A stretch of DNA of 50,432 nucleotides, taken from NCBI GenBank assembly GCA_025057115.1, contig JANWWZ010000020.1, positions 1 to 50,432 on the forward strand, read 5' to 3'. The stretch comes from Bernardetiaceae bacterium (GTDB lineage: Bacteria; Bacteroidota; Bacteroidia; Cytophagales; Thermoflexibacteraceae). Numbering within the stretch: the first letter of the stretch is position 1; each line of letters begins with the position of its first letter. Position numbers and translations under genes: made by a program. Below are positions 7,661-16,468 of the stretch, piece after piece. The notes under the pieces were generated by a model, which saw nothing but the letters and a program-made list of their open reading frames with translations, had not been told where the DNA came from and did not search any database.

Positions 7661-8524
7661 ATGATACGCCTTTGCTTGCATGTTTGGCTCACATTGCTGG
7701 TAGTGGTGTATTGTCCACCAATAATTGCTCAGAAAAAGCCCCCCAAGCAACCTACCTCTCCTCCTAAAGACCAAGCTGCCGAGTGCGTGCAACTCTTGTA
7801 CGACTTTGCCAAAGCCTACTCAGAAATTTCTATCCACCGCGATAAAAATAAAGTGCTGGCTCATTTCTCTCCTTCTCTAAACACTGAAATTACCACAGTG
7901 AATATTCGCAATAACGTTCAAAGCCGATATTCAGACTATAACCAGTTTTCCCAGTACTTGGACGGCTTAATTAATGCGCGCTCGCTTCGCATAAATTATA
8001 CCATTGAAAAAATTTTGCACACAATAGTAAAAAATAATTTCGCTATTGTAGTGTACGAAACCTCATACAACATTTTCCGCGAAGGCGAATCGCTCATTCA
8101 AGGCAGGGAAATCAACACAGCCAACATGGTCAAAAATAATAATCGCTGGTTGATTACTTACTACACTATTTTTGACGTGGCTGCAAGCCAGCAACGCGGT
8201 AGTTGCCATTGCGAAATATTCAAGAGCGAAGAAGGCAAATACGTAACTCGCACCAGTTACCCTGGCGGAGCCCGCTATGAAGCTAAAATGGATAACTTTG
8301 CCATTACTGTTGATATGCGCGTAGGAGGGAAATTAATCCGCGTCCGCGACCGATATTTTGCATGGAAGCGAAATGGAAGCATCTTTTCCCTTGTTCTGGA
8401 AGGAGAAAAATTCATCGAAACAGGAAGTGAACTAGGCGTAACCGACGAAGAAACAGAAGCTTTGCTCATCATCCTCCACAAAGCCCTATTTGCAGATAAT
8501 TGTTTATCCGTTAGAAAAAAATGA
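7661..8524 (+). CDS. Secreted protein of unknown function, paralogue of the next gene
   Basis: Not recognised as a named family. ATG at 7661 gives 287 residues beginning with a signal peptide (MIRLCLHVWLTLLVVVYCPP, cleavage near IIAQ). An in-frame ATG 30 bp earlier would spoil this signal, and the near-consensus TATATTTA at 7636-7643 fits the later start. The mature part has an N-terminal helical region, a central strand-rich region, and a pattern with the spaced Cys pair CHC before EIFKSEEGKYVTRTSYPGG. The C terminus, ETEALLIILHKALFADNC, closely resembles that of the next gene. The stop overlaps the next ATG by 4 bp (ATGA), so the two are co-translated. The CxC and terminal Cys could form disulfides or bind metal (inference). 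Confidence 0.8.
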   Translation: MIRLCLHVWLTLLVVVYCPPIIAQKKPPKQPTSPPKDQAAECVQLLYDFAKAYSEISIHRDKNKVLAHFSPSLNTEITTVNIRNNVQSRYSDYNQFSQYLDGLINARSLRINYTIEKILHTIVKNNFAIVVYETSYNIFREGESLIQGREINTANMVKNNNRWLITYYTIFDVAASQQRGSCHCEIFKSEEGKYVTRTSYPGGARYEAKMDNFAITVDMRVGGKLIRVRDRYFAWKRNGSIFSLVLEGEKFIETGSELGVTDEETEALLIILHKALFADNCLSVRKK

Positions 8525-9312
8525 AACTTGTTGAAAAATTTGTCATCGCGCTGGTTGCGGTAGGCTTAGGTGCTGCCAACGCACTCTACAGTCAAGAAGG
8601 AAGGCTTAGCCTGCGAGATTTTGCTGTGCGATATGCGCAACTGCGCAGCCAGATGCATCAATTAGGTGCCGAAAAAATCATGAAAGAACTTTTCGATCCT
8701 TCCATGACGGGCTCAAGAGCTCAGTACGATATTAATAACCAATTGCGCGTCGTTCCTCTCAATTATAAAATTCTGCTGGAAAACTACCTCAGCGAACTGG
8801 AAAGTGGCATCATTACCCAAGTGGAACTCATCCAATTGCTCCACGAGTCCGTAAAGGAGAACATTGGCTTGCTCGCTGCAGTGAACCAGCAAACTAGGCT
8901 AAAGGATAACCAAGTTCTAGAAAAAGAAACGGTGGTTTACACCATGTTGGTCATTTTAGACGAACAACAAAAGTGGAAAATCTACAACTACACTGCCACT
9001 TATATTACCGAAGAAAGAAATAAAGGTATTTGCACTTGCGAACTATACACCAGCCACAACGGAAATATTGTTGCGCGGCTGATTTATCCCGAAGGAGAGT
9101 CGATGGCAACAGCACTGGATTATTTTGTTTTTAGCAATAACAATCGCACTGTTACTGTCAAAGACCTCAACTATGAATGGCAAAACGGCATAGTCAATTC
9201 TTTTGACAAAAAACAGCAATTAGGGGTGGCAAAAACTCCTCAAGAGGTGGTAATAGAAATTCTCCTCAAAGCACTTTACAAAGACTACTGCACAGAAATC
9301 AAGCTCAAGTGA
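8521..9312 (+). CDS. Secreted protein of unknown function, tandem paralogue
   Basis: A 263-residue exported protein with a signal peptide (about residues 1-24, ending NALYSQ). It is a diverged paralogue of the preceding gene. Shared features include a LRDFAVRYAQL-type opening helix, the CTC pair followed by ELYTSHNGNIVARLIYPEG, and the closing VVIEILLKALYKDYC. The paralogy is seen directly by aligning the two translations. Translation is coupled through the 4-bp overlap. A histidine kinase/response regulator pair follows after 82 bp, on the same strand, which raises the possibility that the secreted pair and the sensor act together. No catalytic motif is recognised. Confidence 0.8.
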   Translation: MKLVEKFVIALVAVGLGAANALYSQEGRLSLRDFAVRYAQLRSQMHQLGAEKIMKELFDPSMTGSRAQYDINNQLRVVPLNYKILLENYLSELESGIITQVELIQLLHESVKENIGLLAAVNQQTRLKDNQVLEKETVVYTMLVILDEQQKWKIYNYTATYITEERNKGICTCELYTSHNGNIVARLIYPEGESMATALDYFVFSNNNRTVTVKDLNYEWQNGIVNSFDKKQQLGVAKTPQEVVIEILLKALYKDYCTEIKLK

Positions 9313-9394
9313 CTGGATTGCCTTGCTTTGGTGTTAAACTATGTTAAGCTGCCAAGCTCAAAGCGAGGTTTCTCGTTAATTTGCATGGCAGGCT

Positions 9395-11002
9395 ATGAGC
9401 AAGAGACAACTCTATTACACCATCGCTCTTATGAGCGGGGCCACTTTGGGTCTTATTGGCTTGCAATTTTACTGGATTCACCAAGCTATAGAGTTAAATG
9501 CAGAACGCTTCAAGAGCGAGGCTATTAATGCCTTAGAGAACGTAGCGCACGCCTTAGAACGTCGCGAGTTGCGCCAAGCCATGGCGCGCTACTACCAACT
9601 AGCTGCCGAGCGAGACACACTCTTGGCACAAATCCTTCACCCACTGAGTTTTTCGGCAGAAAATAGCGGGGGATTGTTCTCCCATCCAGCTACTCCTCCC
9701 AAGCTGACTAATGAATTGGCTCAACCCAATTCCGTTAGCCGACGCCTAAAACATGGAAGCAATTTAATCTACCAAGAATGGGATAAATACTCCATGCCCA
9801 TTGGCGATTCGGTAATATACATGCAAAAATTGCAGCGCCAGCGCTTACTAGAAAACCTCGAAGAGCTGGAAATGATTATAGGGGTTCTCATCAACCGACG
9901 CAATTTTAACCGACCTCTTACAGAGCGCATCAACACCCCTATCATTGACTCTCTCCTGCGCATGGAACTAACTGCCAAAGGCATCAACTTGCCATATTTG
10001 TTCGGAATACTGGTAAAAGACACTGTGCAAGGATACCATTTCGATTACATCAATTTTACCAAAGACGACCTTACCAGCCTTAAATTACTCCACAGCGGCA
10101 TTGCAGTAAGATTATTTCCCAACGATGACCTTTCACCTTCTAGCTTTTTGCACGTCTATTTTCCAGACAAGAAAAAAACCATTTTTAGGCAAATGATTGC
10201 CGTGCTAATTTCCTCCGCCGTGTTTAACCTCATCATTATCGCTTGCTTTGCTATTGCTATTTCTACCATCATTCGCCAAAAAAAGATCTCCGAAGTAACG
10301 CGAGATTTCATCAATAACATGACGCATGAGTTTAAAACGCCAATTTCTACCATTTCCCTTGCTTGTCAAGCCCTTCAGGATCCCGACATGCGTTCCAATC
10401 CCCGCATTTTGGACCGCTATCTCACCATTATCCGAGATGAAAACAACCGCCTAGGGCATCAGGTGGAAAAGGTACTGCAAATTGCCTCCTTGGAAAAAGG
10501 CGACTACAAACTTAAGATAGAATCCGTAGATGTTCACGAGCTGCTAGAGAAAGCCGCCAATAACATGAAAATTGCTATAGAAAGCCGAGGTGGTAAGTTG
10601 ATTAAACAATTGGAAGCCACTAAAACTATTGTGCAAGCAGACCGCGTACATCTGGCTAATATTTTTTACAACTTGCTAGATAATGCCACCAAGTACTCCC
10701 CTGAAAAGCCACACATTACCATCACTACAGAAGAGGGGCGCAATGGCATTATCATTGCTATCAGTGACAAAGGCATTGGCATTGCCAAGGAGGTCATTAA
10801 CCGAATTTTTGATAAATTTTATCGCGTGCCTACGGGCAATATTCACAACGTAAAAGGATTTGGGCTAGGCTTGAGCTACGTGAAAATGATGATAGACGCC
10901 CACCACGGGCAAATCACAGTTCAAAGCCAACCTGGACAAGGTAGTACTTTCACCATATTTTTACCTTATCGCCATGAATCTCAACAAAATTCTCTTGGTT
11001 GA
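9395..11002 (+). CDS. Membrane-bound sensor histidine kinase
   Basis: Two-component sensor of 535 residues with TM1 (about residues 7-28), a roughly 235-residue periplasmic sensor region without a recognised fold, and TM2 (about 264-292). The HisKA dimerisation domain has phospho-acceptor His311 in NNMTHEFKTP. The HATPase_c domain has an N box (YNLLDNATKYSP), G1 (DKGIGIA) and G2 (GFGLGLSYVK). The kinase is followed immediately by its response regulator with a 29-bp overlap, so they form a pair. There is no HAMP or PAS domain between TM2 and HisKA: the helix runs directly in. The signal is unknown; the secreted tandem proteins upstream are candidate partners. Confidence 0.94.
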   Translation: MSKRQLYYTIALMSGATLGLIGLQFYWIHQAIELNAERFKSEAINALENVAHALERRELRQAMARYYQLAAERDTLLAQILHPLSFSAENSGGLFSHPATPPKLTNELAQPNSVSRRLKHGSNLIYQEWDKYSMPIGDSVIYMQKLQRQRLLENLEELEMIIGVLINRRNFNRPLTERINTPIIDSLLRMELTAKGINLPYLFGILVKDTVQGYHFDYINFTKDDLTSLKLLHSGIAVRLFPNDDLSPSSFLHVYFPDKKKTIFRQMIAVLISSAVFNLIIIACFAIAISTIIRQKKISEVTRDFINNMTHEFKTPISTISLACQALQDPDMRSNPRILDRYLTIIRDENNRLGHQVEKVLQIASLEKGDYKLKIESVDVHELLEKAANNMKIAIESRGGKLIKQLEATKTIVQADRVHLANIFYNLLDNATKYSPEKPHITITTEEGRNGIIIAISDKGIGIAKEVINRIFDKFYRVPTGNIHNVKGFGLGLSYVKMMIDAHHGQITVQSQPGQGSTFTIFLPYRHESQQNSLG

Positions 11003-11666
11003 AGACGATCCCAATCTAGGGCAGATTTTAAAGGATTATTTGGAAGTGAAAGGCTTTCAACCCTCCCTTTACCACGATGGCAAAAGTGCATTGAAAGCCT
11101 TCAAAAGCGAAGTGTTTCAACTTTGCATTTTTGATGTGATGATGCCTATCATGGACGGCTTTACCCTAGCAGAAGAAGTGCGCAAAATTGAAAAAGACGT
11201 GCCGATTATCTTCCTGACAGCCAAATCCATGAAAGAAGACACTATCCGCGGCTTTCAGATAGGGGCAGACGACTACATTACCAAGCCCTTTAGCATGGAA
11301 GAATTGTTGCTGCGCATCAACGCCATCTTGCGCCGCACTATCAAGAATCCGCTCCCGCCTTCAGGGGTTTACCAACTCGGCCACTATACCTTTGATCCTA
11401 AGTTGCATCTTCTTTCAGGGCTGGGGCAAGAAGTCAAACTTACTTCTAAGGAAGCTGAATTGCTGGAAATGCTTTGCCAGCACAAGAACCAACTCTTAGA
11501 GCGCTCCAAAGCCCTGCGCCAAGTTTGGGGAGATGACAACTATTTTAACTCCCGCAGCATGGATGTATACATCACCAAACTGCGCAAGCTACTTAAAGGC
11601 GATGAGCGAATCCAAATTATGAACATTCACGGAACAGGTTATAAATTGATTGTCCCAGAAAATTAG
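10974..11666 (+). CDS. OmpR/PhoB-type response regulator
   Basis: A 230-residue DNA-binding regulator. The receiver domain (1-120) has the acidic pair DD (11-12), phospho-acceptor Asp54 in IFDVMMP, Thr82 and Lys104 of TKPF. The C-terminal winged helix (about 130-228) has the trans_reg_C pattern LTSKEAELLEML and MDVYITKLRKLL with the closing IHGTGYKLI. It overlaps the kinase by 29 bp. Its stop overlaps that of the convergent AraC gene by 4 bp, leaving no room for an independent terminator. Targets are unknown. Confidence 0.95.
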   Translation: MNLNKILLVEDDPNLGQILKDYLEVKGFQPSLYHDGKSALKAFKSEVFQLCIFDVMMPIMDGFTLAEEVRKIEKDVPIIFLTAKSMKEDTIRGFQIGADDYITKPFSMEELLLRINAILRRTIKNPLPPSGVYQLGHYTFDPKLHLLSGLGQEVKLTSKEAELLEMLCQHKNQLLERSKALRQVWGDDNYFNSRSMDVYITKLRKLLKGDERIQIMNIHGTGYKLIVPEN

Positions 11667-12586
11667 TTGAGCATTAGCCTAAACTCGGTGGGGGTATATC
11701 CTACTTTTTGCTTAAAAAGCCGCGTAAAATGCTGTGGATATTCAAAACCAAGCTCGTAAGCTATTTCGCTAATTGACTTTTCAGTAGTCAATAGCTGTTC
11801 TTTGGCAAGTTGCAATATCCATAGTTGAATGTATTCTTGCGCAGTTTTTCCAGTTTGTTTTTTTATCAAATCGCCGAAATATTTGTATGAAAAGCAAAGT
11901 TCTTCTGCACACTGGGCTACCGATGGCAATCCTTCCTTTTGCAAACGCCCTGAATGATAATAGTTTTCCAGTAGCTTATTAAATTTTTCAACAACGCCCT
12001 TGTGCAGGTCCTCCCGCGTAATAAATTGCCTGTCATAGAACCTCATGCAATAATCTAAGAATAAACCAATGGTGCTTACAAGGAGCTTTTTAGTGTAGCG
12101 GTCTAGAGGGCGCTCTATTTCTCGCCTCATTTTTTTGAAAAGGCTTTCTACAATTTCTCGCTCTTGCAAAGAGATGTGAAGAGCTTCGCGAACACTGTAA
12201 GAAAAAAATGAATAATCCTGGATGTTTTGCCTCAAAGGAGTACCTAGCAGAAGATCAGGGTGAAAGATGAGTGCCCAGCCCTTAGGTGGCTGGCTGTTTT
12301 GAGCGTCTCTGATTACTTCTATGATTTGACCTGGAGCTAAAAATACTAAAGTACCTTCTTGGTAGTCGTAAAAGGTGCGACCATAGCGCAGCATGCCGCA
12401 ATTCGAGTCTTTTAAGTAAATGGCATACAATTCAAAACGCAGCTTGCCTTTGTTTTCCGAAGGAGGAGGCGGCACAGAAGTGGACAAATCAAAAACAGTG
12501 ATTAAAGGATGATAGGTGGGTATTTTATAGCGCTCATTGTAGCGCGTTACGCTGTCCACCACAGTGATTTTTTCCATATAACTCAT
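11663..12586 (-). CDS. AraC-family transcriptional regulator
   Basis: A 307-residue regulator. The N-terminal half is a cupin-like ligand/dimerisation region (FELYAIYLKDSNCGMLRYGR, then YQEGTLVFLAPGQIIEV). The C-terminal 100 residues carry the two AraC helix-turn-helix units: VAQCAEELCFSYKYFGDLIK, then ISEIAYELGFEYPQHFTRLF ending GYTPTEFRLML. It is divergent from the DUF5916 gene at 12721. The 134-bp spacer holds a direct repeat at 21-bp spacing, as expected for an AraC-type operator, so it probably controls that gene and perhaps itself (inference). An alternative start is the ATG at 12577. Confidence 0.93.
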   Translation of the reverse strand: MSYMEKITVVDSVTRYNERYKIPTYHPLITVFDLSTSVPPPPSENKGKLRFELYAIYLKDSNCGMLRYGRTFYDYQEGTLVFLAPGQIIEVIRDAQNSQPPKGWALIFHPDLLLGTPLRQNIQDYSFFSYSVREALHISLQEREIVESLFKKMRREIERPLDRYTKKLLVSTIGLFLDYCMRFYDRQFITREDLHKGVVEKFNKLLENYYHSGRLQKEGLPSVAQCAEELCFSYKYFGDLIKKQTGKTAQEYIQLWILQLAKEQLLTTEKSISEIAYELGFEYPQHFTRLFKQKVGYTPTEFRLMLN

Positions 12587-12631
12587 TGGTTTTCAGCAAA
12601 TGTAGTCCCTTCGAGCCGAATTTTCTACCAC

Positions 12632-12667
12632 TTCTGGAATAATGGTTATTAGTTCTGGAATGGTGGT
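12632..12667. promoter_or_regulatory. 21-bp-spaced direct repeat, candidate AraC-regulator operator
   Basis: TTCTGGAATAATGGT at 12632-12646 and TTCTGGAATGGTGGT at 12653-12667 agree at 13 of 15 positions and start exactly 21 bp apart, two helical turns. The downstream copy abuts the expected -33 region of the promoter at 12691. AraC-type activators bind such direct repeats; the assignment to the adjacent regulator is inferred. Confidence 0.55.
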
Positions 12668-12690
12668 AAGCCGCTCCCTGAAGGGGGAAG

Positions 12691-12698
12691 TAACTTTG
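12691..12698 (+). promoter_or_regulatory. -7 element for the DUF5916 gene
   Basis: TAACTTTG fully matches TAnnTTTG, 22 bp before the ATG. There is no TTG at the -33 position. A weak -33 region plus the adjacent direct repeat fits an activator-dependent promoter. Confidence 0.5.
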
Positions 12699-12720
12699 CA
12701 CAGGATTAAAAATAAGGACC

Positions 12721-14928
12721 ATGAAAAACATTTTTTTAATTGCTACTTTGCTAGCTGCTGCTTGGCAAACGGCTGCACAAACTGAAACAGTTTCTCTTAC
12801 TGCCAAATACACTGATGAAAAAATTGTGATCGATGGAAAACTTGACGAACCGGTTTGGCAAACGGCAGAAAAAATAACCAACTTTTGGCAATATTTCCCG
12901 ACTGACTCGGTAAAAGCGCGCAACCAAACCCAAGCTCGCGTGCTTTACAACGACGAGGCAATTTACATAGGCATTCTAGCTCACACTTCAGGCAATCGCT
13001 TTGTGATTAACTCCCTGCGCCGCGATTTCATGGGAGCCGAAAATGACAACGTAGCTCTTGTATTCGATACCTTTAGCGATGGCAATACGGCATACTTATT
13101 CAGCGCGAGTCCTTACGGAGTGCAGCGCGAAGCCTTAGTAGCGGATGGAGGCGCTAACCGCGAAAGTTTCAACCTTGCCTGGGACATGAAGTGGCAAGTG
13201 GAAAGTACGCGTGGCGAAAATTTTTACATCTTAGAAATTGCTATTCCATTTAGTTCAATGAAATTTCCCGAAGGAAGCCAGAAGTGGCGTTTCCAAGTCT
13301 TCCGCTGGGATTTGCAATCTAACGAACAAAGTGCTTGGTCACGCGTTCCACAAAACCAATTGCTAGCTAATCTGGCTTTTATGGGTGAGTTAATTTTTGA
13401 AAAGCCTCTGGGAAAAAGCCGTCCTCCTATCTACTTGATTCCTTACGTCAATGGACTTTCGGCTAAGGATTTTCAAACTGAACAAGCCAAAACTACTAAT
13501 AAATTTTCTACAGGAGTAGATGCCAAAGTAGCCATCGGCAACGGCATGAACTTGGATATTACCCTCAACCCAGATTTTTCAAATGTAGAAGTAGATAACA
13601 TTGTAACTAATTTAACGCGGTTTGAGATTTTCTTGCCAGAGAGAAGACAATTTTTCATTGACAACAACGACCTTTTTGGCAACTTTGGCGACTATTTTGC
13701 CACCATGCGTACTTTCTTTTCGCGCCGAATAGGCATTATTACTGACACTATCGGCAGAACTGTAGAAAACCGCATCTTAGGAGGTTTCCGACTCAGCGGA
13801 AAGCTCAACAATAACTGGCGGCTAGGAGCCATGAGCATCCAAACAGCACAAAACCCTGCCAATCGCATCGCTTCTAACAACAACTCCATGATTGTTTTGC
13901 AGCGAAAAGTATTTAGCCGTTCTAACGTAGGCGCTTTCGTAATTAGCAGAGAAGCATTTTACAGTAGCGATTTTCAGAGTACCCAACCTAAGTACAACCG
14001 CGTAATAGGCATGGACTACAACCTGGCTTCTAAGGACAATACCTGGAACGGCAAATTTTTCTTGCACAAGTCATTTCAGCCCGATGACAAAAGCGGCAAC
14101 TTAGCAGCCCAAGCAACACTTACCTACAATACTCGCTTTTGGAACCTAATTACCGATTGGCTATACGTAGACAAAGACTTTCGCTCTGATTTAGGATTTA
14201 TTCCACGCACTGATTTCTTCCGCTTGGGCAATAGCATAGCCCATACCTTTTACCCTACCCGAGGAATTATCAACAGACATACGCCGAGAATAGTTTACGT
14301 GCAAATTTTTTCCCCAAGCATGGGCTACCAACGCACTGACCAATTTGTATGGGCTTCTTACAATTTTGAATTTCGCAATCAAGCCACTGTTGAACTGCGC
14401 TACACTTGGGATTACGTCTATCTCACCTTCCCTTTTGACCCCTCACGCACCTATCGCAAACAACCTTTGCCCGCTGGTACCGACTATAGCTACAGCCGCT
14501 GGGGCATCAATTTCAACTCTAACCCGACTAAAAAATTTGTATGGTCCGCCGGTGCTGCCACTGGACAATTTTACAATGGCATAGGACATTCCTTCAATCT
14601 CTCGGCTGGCTTGAGGCTCATCCCCTATGCCCAAGTGAGTTTAACTGCCAATTACGACAAGATTATCTTACCTGAGCCTCATGCCTCTTCAGACATGCTT
14701 ATCATCAGCCCGCGCATGGATATTACTTTCAGTAAATCCTTGTTTTGGTCTACTCTTGTCCAATATGCTACCCAGCGCAACAATTTAGGCATTAACTCGC
14801 GCTTGCAATGGCGCTTCGCTCCCCTTTCCGACTTGTTTGTAGTGTATAATGACAACTATTTTGCAGAAAACTTTGCACCGCGCTTTCGCTCTATTAATTT
14901 AAAGTTCACCTACTGGTTTGGCATCTAG
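12721..14928 (+). CDS. CBM9-like / DUF5916 outer-membrane protein
   Basis: Exported protein of 735 residues. After a signal peptide (1-19, ending TAAQ) comes a carbohydrate-binding family 9-like domain (about 25-220; KIVIDGKLDEPVWQTAEK and YNDEAIYIGILAH). A long beta-strand-rich DUF5916 region extends to the C terminus, ending RFRSINLKFTYWFGI, a pattern typical of an outer-membrane beta-barrel with a terminal aromatic. The segment LNPDFSNVEVD is characteristic of the family. The function of DUF5916 proteins is not established; a role in outer-membrane binding or uptake is inference. It is divergent from an AraC regulator and tail-to-tail with the next gene, with no gap between the stop codons. 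Confidence 0.9.
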   Translation: MKNIFLIATLLAAAWQTAAQTETVSLTAKYTDEKIVIDGKLDEPVWQTAEKITNFWQYFPTDSVKARNQTQARVLYNDEAIYIGILAHTSGNRFVINSLRRDFMGAENDNVALVFDTFSDGNTAYLFSASPYGVQREALVADGGANRESFNLAWDMKWQVESTRGENFYILEIAIPFSSMKFPEGSQKWRFQVFRWDLQSNEQSAWSRVPQNQLLANLAFMGELIFEKPLGKSRPPIYLIPYVNGLSAKDFQTEQAKTTNKFSTGVDAKVAIGNGMNLDITLNPDFSNVEVDNIVTNLTRFEIFLPERRQFFIDNNDLFGNFGDYFATMRTFFSRRIGIITDTIGRTVENRILGGFRLSGKLNNNWRLGAMSIQTAQNPANRIASNNNSMIVLQRKVFSRSNVGAFVISREAFYSSDFQSTQPKYNRVIGMDYNLASKDNTWNGKFFLHKSFQPDDKSGNLAAQATLTYNTRFWNLITDWLYVDKDFRSDLGFIPRTDFFRLGNSIAHTFYPTRGIINRHTPRIVYVQIFSPSMGYQRTDQFVWASYNFEFRNQATVELRYTWDYVYLTFPFDPSRTYRKQPLPAGTDYSYSRWGINFNSNPTKKFVWSAGAATGQFYNGIGHSFNLSAGLRLIPYAQVSLTANYDKIILPEPHASSDMLIISPRMDITFSKSLFWSTLVQYATQRNNLGINSRLQWRFAPLSDLFVVYNDNYFAENFAPRFRSINLKFTYWFGI

Positions 14929-15885
14929 CTATGGGCTCACTAGCTCAATGATCTCCCCTACAGGTCCTTGAAATACTACCGCATTGGGCTCTTCCTCATG
15001 GAGAAGGGGCAATCCAATGCGGCTTATGATTTTAAAACCACTATTGGCTATCTGAGAAGCAGCAAGGTCTAAGTGAGGCGATTGCCAACAAGCCGAAGCC
15101 AAACCTGTTTTTTCAAACGAACAGGGATAAGTCTTGAACTCATAAGTAGGATTGTAGGGACCGTAAACATGCTGCTCCATACCTATGCGGTGCAAGTCAT
15201 GACCCATGAGCAACATGTCAAAAGACATTTCTAAAGGTCCTCCCATGATTTTAGCAGCTAGGGGTTGGCTCATATGCAGGTCATTGACGGGAGTGATTCC
15301 CAACACGGGTTGCCAAAAAGTTTCTATTGGGCTGCGGTCCTTTGTAGAAATAACTACGTTAGCGGGGGTATTAACGCCCTTTACTGCCGAGTCTCTTAGC
15401 AACGATACACCTCCCTTGCGACGGATGATTTGCGTGATAAAAATTTGCTCTCCCGCTGGTCCAAAAAACGCAACACTTTTCATCACCACCCAGCCTAGTG
15501 GTTCGTCTCCTTTTGCTTCAAACACAGTAGGCTCAGAAATAGCTCCGAAGCGATTGCGCAACAAACGATAATAAACCGCTTCTACGTCGGTAGTGCCAAC
15601 CTCTATTACTGCCATGCCTAAATCCCACGGGTTGGCATCCAAACGATTGGGCAGAGCATCCACAAGACAGTTTTCCAGCAGACGTACCACGGAGCCTTGT
15701 TCATAACCTAGCAAAGCATAACGCAACAGGTGCTTGCCAAAAATTTCCCGTTGCTGAGGGCTCAGGACGCCTTGGCGCAATATCTTATATCCAAGCCCCT
15801 GTACGTAAAAACGCAAACTTTGATGCCAACAGTTGGTAACTATGCTTACCGCTTGCAATGAGCCCGTTAACAGAACAAAATCCAT
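14929..15885 (-). CDS. Two-domain glyoxalase-fold (VOC superfamily) protein
   Basis: A 318-residue, probably cytoplasmic protein built of two related halves. The first (about 1-150) opens with LQAVSIVTNCWHQSLRFYVQGLGYKIL and the second (about 165-318) with ANVVISTKDRSPIETFWQPVLGI. Both show the VOC pattern in which a strand is followed by a helix leading to an (L/V)G.. turn, and the second ends VFQGPVGEIIELV with the usual metal-ligand-type Glu. The substrate is not identifiable; dioxygenase, lyase and resistance proteins share this fold. Its stop abuts that of the DUF5916 gene. It has its own upstream spacer (15886-16012) shared with the divergent DksA-like gene. Confidence 0.75.
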   Translation of the reverse strand: MDFVLLTGSLQAVSIVTNCWHQSLRFYVQGLGYKILRQGVLSPQQREIFGKHLLRYALLGYEQGSVVRLLENCLVDALPNRLDANPWDLGMAVIEVGTTDVEAVYYRLLRNRFGAISEPTVFEAKGDEPLGWVVMKSVAFFGPAGEQIFITQIIRRKGGVSLLRDSAVKGVNTPANVVISTKDRSPIETFWQPVLGITPVNDLHMSQPLAAKIMGGPLEMSFDMLLMGHDLHRIGMEQHVYGPYNPTYEFKTYPCSFEKTGLASACWQSPHLDLAASQIANSGFKIISRIGLPLLHEEEPNAVVFQGPVGEIIELVSP

Positions 15886-15959
15886 TTATTATAAAAAATT
15901 TACAAAACTTCAACGCAACTTCGACGTAAAATAACGTAAAAAGCCTCAACTTGACTCTA

Positions 15960-15991
15960 TTGGAACTTTGGTAAAAGTTCATTTACTTTTG
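15960..15991 (+). promoter_or_regulatory. Promoter of the DksA/TraR-like gene
   Basis: TTG at 15960-15962 and TACTTTTG at 15984-15991 are separated by 21 bp, a good Bacteroidota -33/-7 arrangement, 21 bp before the preferred ATG. Confidence 0.6.
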
Positions 15992-16012
15992 CAACAAAAC
16001 TATGGATTTAAT

Positions 16013-16396
16013 ATGAAATCTGAAGAAAAGCTTCGCTACTCCGAGTCCGAGCTCAAAGAATTTGAAGAACTGATACTGAGCAAATTGCAAAAGGCACGTG
16101 AAGAGTTGCAACACCTAAAGGACTCTATCACTCGCCGCAACACGGGTAGTGATGATAACATCAGCGGTTTAAAGTCCCTTGAAGATGGGACAGACGTACT
16201 GGAAAAAGAACAATTAAATCAACTGGCTGCCCGTACTCAAAAGTACATCACTCAACTGGAAAACGCTCTTATTCGGATTAAGAACGGCACTTATGGCATT
16301 TGCATTGATACTGGCAAATTAATTCCCAAAGAACGCTTAAGAGCAGTTCCCCACACTCAGCAAACAATTGAAGCCAAGTTAAGCAAGTCCAAGTAA
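16013..16396 (+). CDS. DksA/TraR-family protein with a degenerate zinc finger
   Basis: A 127-residue cytoplasmic protein with an N-terminal coiled coil (about 10-85; EFEELILSKLQKAREELQHL) and a C-terminal DksA-type globule containing YGICIDTGKLIPKERLRAVP. DksA-type proteins bind the RNA polymerase secondary channel and alter transcription, often with ppGpp. Classical members have four zinc-binding Cys; here only one (GIC) remains, as seen in other Bacteroidota members. ATG at 16013 is preferred over an upstream in-frame GTG (15968) because the promoter lies between them. A hairpin terminator follows. The family call is secure; a true DksA function is not. Confidence 0.88.
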   Translation: MKSEEKLRYSESELKEFEELILSKLQKAREELQHLKDSITRRNTGSDDNISGLKSLEDGTDVLEKEQLNQLAARTQKYITQLENALIRIKNGTYGICIDTGKLIPKERLRAVPHTQQTIEAKLSKSK

Positions 16397-16421
16397 ATCA
16401 GCTTCTTTCGTGGAACGTTGG

Positions 16422-16457
16422 CAAGGGAAGAAAATGCTCTTCCCTTGTGTTGTTTTC
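16422..16457 (+). terminator. Intrinsic terminator after the DksA-like gene
   Basis: A 10-bp stem (CAAGGGAAGA with TCTTCCCTTG) with a 6-nt loop is followed by an imperfect T-rich tract (TGTTGTTTTC). It lies inside the longest open frame of the next gene, which supports a later start at 16469. Confidence 0.6.
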
Positions 16458-16468
16458 TGTTGAATATC

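Noticed and set aside
9328-9528. Short plus-strand frame between the second paralogue and the kinase
   Set aside because: It overlaps the 5' end of the kinase gene in another frame and has no promoter match or domain.
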